Below, one piece after another: positions 60,022-64,000 of a DNA stretch of 64,000 bases. Numbering within the stretch: the first letter of the stretch is position 1; each line of letters starts with the position of its first letter. The stretch is from positions 10,733 through 74,732 of the forward strand of contig JBBDXI010000098.1 in assembly GCA_040902425.1 (NCBI GenBank), given 5' to 3'. Position numbers and translations under genes: made by a program. This stretch comes from JBBDXI01 sp040902425 (GTDB lineage: Bacteria; Planctomycetota; Phycisphaerae; Phycisphaerales; UBA1924). The notes below the pieces were generated by a model, which did not search any database, had not been told where the DNA came from, and was given only the letters and a program-made list of their open reading frames with translations.

Positions 60022-60059
60022 TTGACACAGTCAAGCGAAGTGTTTACCTTTAGGTGAAC
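60022..60059 (+). promoter_or_regulatory. Promoter and operator of the toxin-antitoxin-chaperone operon
   Basis: TTGACA (60022-60027 with preceding C), 17 bases, TACCTT (60045-60050). The imperfect palindrome GTTTACCTTTAGGTGAAC (60042-60059) overlaps the minus-10 region; another half-site GTTCACCT is at 59944-59951. Autoregulation by the HigA-like antitoxin is the likely purpose. Confidence 0.6.
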
Positions 60060-60062
60060 AAA

Positions 60063-60436
60063 ATGGCCGGACCGGCCGATTTTGAGCCACTGGCGAGCGG
60101 CGTAGTCTGCTCGGTGCGGGTGGCCAGGGCCGGGGTCGGGGAGTGCGCCGCGCGCCGCCAGTGGAGCAAGCTGTCACCGGGGGAGCGCGCCGCCCTCTAC
60201 ACAAGGTTCAAGGCGACGTGCGATGTGGACAGGCTGTGGGGGAGCAACAAACTGAGGCACCTGGGGAAGGGTGTGTACGAGTTCAAGACCACCGCGCCCG
60301 TCATGAGGGCGCTTGGGTTCAAAGACGAAAGGACTGGTACGTGACACGGATCGAATCGAAACCGGGCAAGGCGGCCTTGGCTGATGACATCAAGGAGGTC
60401 AAGCGGGATCGGGACATCCATTTCGGGAGTCTGTAA
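60063..60436 (+). pseudogene. HigB-like toxin gene, frame-shifted near its end
   Basis: The ATG at 60063 opens a frame of 94 codons ending at 60344: ...LYTRFKATCDVDRLWGSNKL, then RHLGKGVYEFKTTAPVMRAL, ending FKDERTGT. The missing C terminus is in the next frame: KDWYVTRIESKPGKAALADD, ending DRDIHFGSL at 60436, one base before the antitoxin ATG. One more A in GACGAAAGGAC (60326-60337) would restore a continuous protein of about 124 aa, the length of HigB toxins in such operons. KHLG-type core and R...F residues resemble HigB/RelE nucleases. Either a silenced toxin, a sequencing error in the A-run, or recoding. Confidence 0.6.
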
Positions 60437-60943
60437 ATGCCACTGAGTGAGGCGGAACGGAACCTCGCCGTTCAGCGCGGGCTGATGGAAGAGGTGTCCA
60501 TTGGCATTGAGGACCTGATGGGCGAGGAAATCTCCCGCGCCGATCTTGCCGCGCGCCTGGGGAGAAGCCGCGGCTTTGTCACCAAGATTCTCAGCGGCTC
60601 GCACAACTTCACGCTGGCCACGCTGGCCGACGTGTTCAGGGTGTTGGGCCGACGGTCCCACCTGCGCCTGAGCGCTGATCTTGAAACGACGCGAGCCCCC
60701 GTGGACGAGGAGGCCGCGGCGGCTGCGGCTGAGGCCGAGGCCGAACGGACTCGCATGCAGATCATGCCCGCGATTCGGGGTCAAGGGCTCACCGTGAACA
60801 CGACCGTGACCCTGAACCTCGTTGGGGGCAGCGGAATCACATTCGGTGGCCAGTCCCCCCAATCCCCCCAAAGGACCTCCACCAAGACGACGTTCCCATA
60901 TCATCCTCCGAATGGTGGCTACGACGCGGCACGGAGCATGTGA
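60437..60943 (+). CDS. HigA-like antitoxin with long C-terminal extension
   Basis: 168 aa. The XRE helix-turn-helix is at residues 32-62: EISRADLAARLGRSRGFVTK, then ILSGSHNFTLATLADVFRVL. Ordinary HigA proteins are about 100 aa; here about 80 further residues follow, ending GGYDAARSM with several Phe, Tyr and Pro. In chaperone-dependent antitoxins such a tail is the chaperone addiction (ChAD) segment, which makes the antitoxin need a SecB-like chaperone. It starts at the end of the toxin frame and ends overlapping the chaperone start (ATGTGAACATG). Confidence 0.85.
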   Translation: MPLSEAERNLAVQRGLMEEVSIGIEDLMGEEISRADLAARLGRSRGFVTKILSGSHNFTLATLADVFRVLGRRSHLRLSADLETTRAPVDEEAAAAAAEAEAERTRMQIMPAIRGQGLTVNTTVTLNLVGGSGITFGGQSPQSPQRTSTKTTFPYHPPNGGYDAARSM

Positions 60944-61467
60944 ACATGGCCGAACCCTCTCAGGTTCCCACCGGGGAGATTGTTCAACTCTCCGTCTCTG
61001 AGGCCCTGAAAATCCTGTCAACGGAACACCCGCCCATAAAGCTGGCCCAGTACCGCCCCACAAAGAGCCACTTTGAGATTGTGCCATTCGAAGAGGGACA
61101 CGGGAAGCAGCTGCACACAATTCAAGGACTGGCGCAGTACCCCAACGGAGCGATGGCCGTTCAGACCGAGTTCAATCAGTTCGTGCCTCTGCGCCAAAAG
61201 CCCGATGCTGAGACAGAGGCGTCGGCCACCCTCAGTTTCATGACGTGGATCGCCTACGAGTTCCAAGAGCCGATGCCGAGCGAAAGGGACCGACAGGTGT
61301 TCGCCAGAATGTGTGGTATCATGCACTCATGGCCGTTCTGGCGAGCGTTTGTGTACTCGACGCTGGCTGATTCCGGATTCGCTACCGCGCTAGTCCCGCT
61401 GATCCAGCTCCCGCAGGCCGCGCAGATGGCGGGCTTCAAGCCCGACGAGGCTCATCCCGCGTCGTGA
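60940..61467 (+). CDS. SecB-like chaperone of a toxin-antitoxin-chaperone system
   Basis: 175 aa from a GTG at 60940 overlapping the antitoxin stop (ATG at 60946 also possible). CGIMHSWPFWRAFVYSTLAD followed by SGFATALVPLIQLPQAAQM matches the C-terminal SecB block (PNILFPYARELISDLVTRGG and PQLLLAPVNF in E. coli). The N-terminal beta strands (QGLAQYPNGAMAVQTEFNQF) fit. It lacks general translocation partners nearby, so it probably stabilises the antitoxin as Rv1957 does in M. tuberculosis. Confidence 0.7.
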   Translation: MNMAEPSQVPTGEIVQLSVSEALKILSTEHPPIKLAQYRPTKSHFEIVPFEEGHGKQLHTIQGLAQYPNGAMAVQTEFNQFVPLRQKPDAETEASATLSFMTWIAYEFQEPMPSERDRQVFARMCGIMHSWPFWRAFVYSTLADSGFATALVPLIQLPQAAQMAGFKPDEAHPAS

Positions 61468-61660
61468 CGGTCCGCGCCTTCCCCGCCTCCACCCCCGCCT
61501 CAAACGCCGCCCTGAGCAGCGTCCGCGCCCGCTCATCGACCTTCTGCACCCCCTTGACCCACGCCTGCCACGCGGCCTCTACGTCGGCGGGGAGGGGGTT
61601 GCCTTGGTCGGTCGTCTCGCGGACCACGCGGGCGGCTTCGGTGTTGGGGTCGCGGTTCAT
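61436..61660 (-). CDS. Small protein of unknown function in the transposon
   Basis: 74 aa: MNRDPNTEAARVVRETTDQG, then ADVEAAWQAWVKGVQKVDER and a Lys/Arg-rich end. Helical, and more protein-like than neighbouring frames. It overlaps the 3' end of the SecB-like gene by 32 bp convergently and is divergent from the next small gene. No clear Shine-Dalgarno. Function unknown. Confidence 0.45.
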   Translation of the reverse strand: MNRDPNTEAARVVRETTDQGNPLPADVEAAWQAWVKGVQKVDERARTLLRAAFEAGVEAGKARTVTTRDEPRRA

Positions 61661-61681
61661 GGGTGATCGTAGGATCAGGCC

Positions 61682-61804
61682 ATGTCAGAGCCGGTGCGGA
61701 TCATCCTCGGCGCAGCCCTGATCCTCGGCATCGTGACCGTGGTTTGGATCGGGGTTTTCGGGCCCGGAGTCGCCCGGTGGTGGTGGTCCCGTCGCTCAAA
61801 GTGA
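61682..61804 (+). CDS. Small single-span membrane protein ending inside the right inverted repeat
   Basis: 40 aa: MSEPVRIILGAALILGIVTV, then VWIGVFGPGVARWWWSRRSK. One membrane helix and a basic, Trp-rich end. Its stop TGA (61802-61804) lies in the right inverted repeat, just as the transposase stop lies in the left one; both end S-K-stop. Unknown function. Confidence 0.5.
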   Translation: MSEPVRIILGAALILGIVTVVWIGVFGPGVARWWWSRRSK

Positions 61805-61813
61805 ACCACTACC
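61796..61813. repeat. Right terminal inverted repeat of the transposon
   Basis: TCAAAGTGAACCACTACC, exact reverse complement of the left end. Confidence 0.92.
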
Positions 61814-61821
61814 CACAAGGC
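61814..61821. repeat. Right target-site duplication (CACAAGGC)
   Basis: Same eight bases as 58550-58557. Confidence 0.9.
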
Positions 61822-61908
61822 CCAGACCCCCGCGGCCACCCTACCGCTGGATATCATCGCCCCGGCCCCGAATACTTCGGCCCTCGCGCGATGGCCCCCG
61901 TCGGCGAT

Positions 61909-61980
61909 GCCACCTTAGCTCAGTGGTAGAGCGATGCTTTCGTAAAGCATAGGTCCAGGGTTCAAATCCCTGAGGTGGCT
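61909..61980 (+). tRNA. tRNA-Thr (anticodon CGT)
   Basis: Acceptor GCCACCT with AGGTGGC, D-arm AGCTC...GAGC, anticodon arm ATGCT-TTCGTAA-AGCAT (anticodon CGT, decodes ACG), T-arm CCAGG-GTTCAAAT-CCCTG-like. Discriminator is T at 61980; CCA is not encoded. The transposon ends 88 bp upstream, and the DNA downstream looks accessory. Confidence 0.95.
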
Positions 61981-62831
61981 TTCTCAAAAACCCGGTTTCC
62001 GGTGCCCAGTGACCAGGGCACTTTGACACCAGGTTTGACATTGCGGGCAGAAAAAGCCCGCTTGGGCCGCGTCGGTGCAATGCCGGACACGGGGGGCAGG
62101 GCTCGCCGACTGCATCCGGCAGGGGCTCGTGATCGTGGCATGGCCCCCCCCGCGGCAGTACGCCGGGGATCCTGCCGCCGGGGAGGTGGCGGCCATGGAG
62201 CACACCGTCAAACAACCGGCTCAACCGGTCGGGGCCGAGGGGGGCAGCTTGCCCTTGGTGAACCGCGGGGGGCCGGGGAAACCCCGCGCCACTCAGGGAG
62301 GCCGCCGGAGGGCAACGCTGGCCGCCAGCGTGACGGGGAAGGACATGGCCAGATAGAGGGAGCGGCGCCCCAACTGACGCTGACTTCTCTGCGGTGGTCG
62401 CGACTTGGCCCGCCCTGCCCCCCGCGATCCTGGCGATGGTGCGGACCGCTTGCGGGGACCGGTGATGCCCGCATCAATCCAGTGCAGCGCATTGTCAGGT
62501 TTTATCAACCAGTGAAGGGTGCGCGGGTTGGTGCGCTCCCCCCTCGGCATGGGCGTGCGTCTTCCTCGATCATCCAGGCGGCCCTGCTTCTTGCCCGGGA
62601 TCCCGCAGCTCCGGGCCTAGCTCACCTCGTCTACCAAGCGGTCGGAGTGGTCGCTGGCCTTCGCCATCTGTCGAAAGACAGACCGGGATTGTCAACATTT
62701 CTCAACAGGTCGAAACAACAGCGCTTCTGCCGCCCTGTGGCGAACGCCCGCCCGGCCGGCCGACGTACGAGGAGTAGCGTGGACTGATTGTGCCGTTGAA
62801 TAACGGTCCACGCTGGCGAGGATTCGTGGCC
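61981..62831. other. 850-bp region after tRNA-Thr without a convincing gene
   Basis: Several perfect hairpins: GCGGGC-AGAAAAA-GCCCGC (62043-62061), TGCCGGA (62081) with TCCGGCA (62115), TCTGTC-GAAA-GACAGA (62667-62682) with a GNRA tetraloop, and GCGTGGAC paired with GTCCACGC around CCGTT-GAAT-AACGG (62777-62815) just before the next gene. None of the overlapping frames is protein-like. The last two could be part of a leader or RNA. Confidence 0.5.
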
Positions 62832-63284
62832 ATGAAGACGAGCCGTTCCAAATCGTGCCCCTGCACCTGCCCTGCTTACCGCTGGCCGCACCGCCGCGGC
62901 GGGGGCCTTTGCCGGTGGCCGGAGCCCCCGCGGGCCGAGCACCCGACGCCGGCCGGGACCAATCGCCCCTCAAACCTCCGCCGGCGCGGCGCCCGCCGCG
63001 GCCTCATGCGGCTCTACGGACTTCACCCGATCCAGGACCGTGAACTGATCGCGGAAGTGCTTCCGGTGCTCTACCAGGCTGACTCTTGGCAGACGGACAC
63101 CCGGGCGCTGGTGGCGGCGGCTCGCCGGCGCCTGCGCCGAAGGGGCCGGCGTGGCGCCGCCCGGCCTCCTGAAGAAACCTCAAAAACCAGCCACCGACGC
63201 GCCGCGGCGCAAGACCCCCTTACCCCCCGGGAGGATTCAGCTCACTCGAGGGTTGTCGGCAGGCGAGCGACGGCGAAAGCGTAG
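62832..63284 (+). CDS. Cys-rich/Arg-rich small protein of unknown function
   Basis: 150 aa starting MKTSRSKSCPCTCPAYRWPH. Four Cys in CPCTCPAY...GGGLCRWP look like a metal site. The middle block LMRLYGLHPIQDRELIAEVL and VLYQADSWQTDTRALVAA reads as a genuine fold. The C terminus is basic and Ser/Thr-rich. The frame starts at a plausible ATG at 62832. It is 30 bp upstream of the zinc-ribbon gene and probably of phage or island origin; the family is not recognised. Confidence 0.55.
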   Translation: MKTSRSKSCPCTCPAYRWPHRRGGGLCRWPEPPRAEHPTPAGTNRPSNLRRRGARRGLMRLYGLHPIQDRELIAEVLPVLYQADSWQTDTRALVAAARRRLRRRGRRGAARPPEETSKTSHRRAAAQDPLTPREDSAHSRVVGRRATAKA

Positions 63285-63314
63285 GGCAAGAGCGGTGGTA
63301 ATGGGGAGGAGCCG

Positions 63315-63740
63315 ATGGGAGGTCGCGGAAGCGGGTGGTGGGGCGGAACCTGCGGCCGGCCGCCCCGCCGGCGCCGGGTCACCGGGTACGTCGTTCGGAT
63401 GGACAGCTTCGCGCTCAAGCGGGAGGTTGAGGGCCGCGGACTCCCCCCCATGGGCGGCAGGCGGAATGACGGGCGCCCCGTCGCCTTCAACCTGGTGTGG
63501 ACGAACGAGCACACAGTCAGCCTGGGACCGACCGATGGCTCCCGCCCACCTCCGCCTGACGTGCTGGCCAGCAGGGGCTACGTCGGCCGCCTGCGGCTGA
63601 TCCCCGAAACCGGTCGCGCCGGCGGCGCCCGGCGCTTCTACTTCAACTGCGACCGGTGCGGGCGGCTCAAGCGGTTCCTCTACGCCTGCCGCCCGGGGGG
63701 ATGGTTCGCCTGCCGGGAGTGCCACGGTCTGTCGGCCTAG
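63315..63740 (+). CDS. Uncharacterised protein with C-terminal zinc ribbon (phage/island type)
   Basis: 141 aa: MGGRGSGWWGGTCGRPPRRR at the start, YVGRLRLIPETGR in the middle, and FYFNCDRCGRLKRFLYACRP...WFACRECHGLS at the end, two Cys pairs with the wording common to a family seen in phages and mobile islands. GGAGGA is six bases before the ATG at 63315. Function unknown. Confidence 0.7.
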   Translation: MGGRGSGWWGGTCGRPPRRRRVTGYVVRMDSFALKREVEGRGLPPMGGRRNDGRPVAFNLVWTNEHTVSLGPTDGSRPPPPDVLASRGYVGRLRLIPETGRAGGARRFYFNCDRCGRLKRFLYACRPGGWFACRECHGLSA

Positions 63741-63823
63741 GAAGTGTCCGATGGTCGCCGGTCCTGGTGCGACTCCGTGCGTGATGCGGCCGCGTCCAGC
63801 CGCGGGGAACGGCCCGGACCCTG

Positions 63824-64000
63824 ATGCCGGCGCTGCGCAGCGATCCCGACGCGATGCTCGCGCGGGCCTGCCCGAGGGCCAGACGGCCGGTGGCTGTTTC
63901 CCGGCTGCTCCTGAGCCGCCATCCCCAACGGGAAGAGCGATTCTCGAACCGCAGGCTCACGACCCGGCAGGTGCTCGCCATCCGGGCTAGCCGGGAGAGC
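63824..64000 (+). CDS. Possible gene start running off the right edge
   Basis: An ATG at 63824, preceded by an in-frame stop 14 codons earlier, opens 59 codons to the edge: MPALRSDPDAMLARACPRAR, and near the end RLTTRQVLAIRASRES, the start of a helix-turn-helix like pattern. The overlapping minus frame (63667-63981) is less protein-like. Partial. Confidence 0.35.
   Translation, partial: MPALRSDPDAMLARACPRARRPVAVSRLLLSRHPQREERFSNRRLTTRQVLAIRASRES

Larger units (their letters stand above)
58550..61821. mobile_element. Unit transposon with IS1-like transposase carrying a toxin-antitoxin-chaperone operon
   Basis: Perfect 18-bp terminal inverted repeats: GGTAGTGGTTCACTTTGA at 58558-58575 and its reverse complement at 61796-61813. 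Directly outside, CACAAGGC occurs at 58550-58557 and again at 61814-61821, an 8-bp target duplication. The unit is 3,256 bp without the duplications. Contents, left to right: transposase (minus), RHH regulator (plus), tmRNA-acceptor-like sequence (minus), toxin, antitoxin and SecB-like genes (plus), a small ORF (minus), a small membrane protein (plus). The target is 60 bp after hflX. The intact duplication argues for a recent insertion. The cargo has looser codon usage than the flanks. Confidence 0.9.

Noticed and set aside
62208..62492. 94-codon minus-strand frame after tRNA-Thr
   Set aside because: Pro/Ser/Arg-rich, no start site, not distinguished from other frames there.
62631..62973. Minus-strand frames of about 100 codons opposite the Cys-rich gene
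   Set aside because: They overlap the plus-strand gene with its better protein pattern and have no ribosome site.

Overview
The window is very G+C-rich bacterial DNA, with GC-saturated third codon positions, many GTG starts and long meaningless antisense reading frames. Gene content points to a planctomycete, most likely Phycisphaerae-like, and this is inference from content, not a database match. The main clues are futalosine-pathway menaquinone synthesis (MqnE), membrane proteins ending in a CxxC...CPECG zinc ribbon, an MJ0042-type zinc ribbon, SpoIIE phosphatase and STAS proteins, dockerin-like NGDGVID segments, and housekeeping genes scattered rather than grouped. Two runs of ten Ns (3383-3392, 54812-54821) show it is a draft assembly.

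Layout. 1-4.2 kb: an acetyltransferase, then a block of visibly lower G+C with a secreted protein, a 12-cysteine peptide, a MauE/DoxX-like membrane protein and a pseudopilin. 4.2-27 kb: core genes (sucC, ruvC, ribE, gluQ, purH, gyrA, rpsA) mixed with small lipoproteins and membrane proteins, a SpoIIE phosphatase, a STAS protein, an HNH nuclease and a FlgM-like protein. 27-45 kb: glutamate dehydrogenase, MFS transporter, orphan histidine kinase, mqnE, two MntA/HepT pairs (one damaged), sulfotransferase, methyltransferase, dnaK, ruvB and a GT39-type glycosyltransferase. 45-58.5 kb: a minus-strand run purA-uppS-cdsA-zinc ribbon, then FHA, hemW, rluD-like, pgl, a candidate structured RNA, and the run CTP protease-tsaD-release-factor-like, with hflX divergent.

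58.55-61.82 kb is the most remarkable part: a unit transposon with perfect 18-bp inverted repeats and an 8-bp target duplication. It has an IS1-like DDE transposase at the left end. Inside it carries a divergent ribbon-helix-helix regulator whose operator motif lies in both facing promoters, a tmRNA-acceptor-like sequence, and what reads as a toxin-antitoxin-chaperone operon (HigB-like, HigA-like with a long C-terminal tail, SecB-like). Two small genes sit at the right end. A tRNA-Thr(CGT) lies just outside, and the DNA beyond it looks accessory (zinc-ribbon protein, Cys-rich small protein).

A second theme runs through the window. Several families of short palindromic or tandem elements sit inside protein genes, usually in frame (GNAT, sucC, ruvC, gluQ, purH, gyrA, mqnE, hemW, tsaD), and in hflX the inserted elements shift the frame. 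The behaviour resembles Rickettsia palindromic elements.
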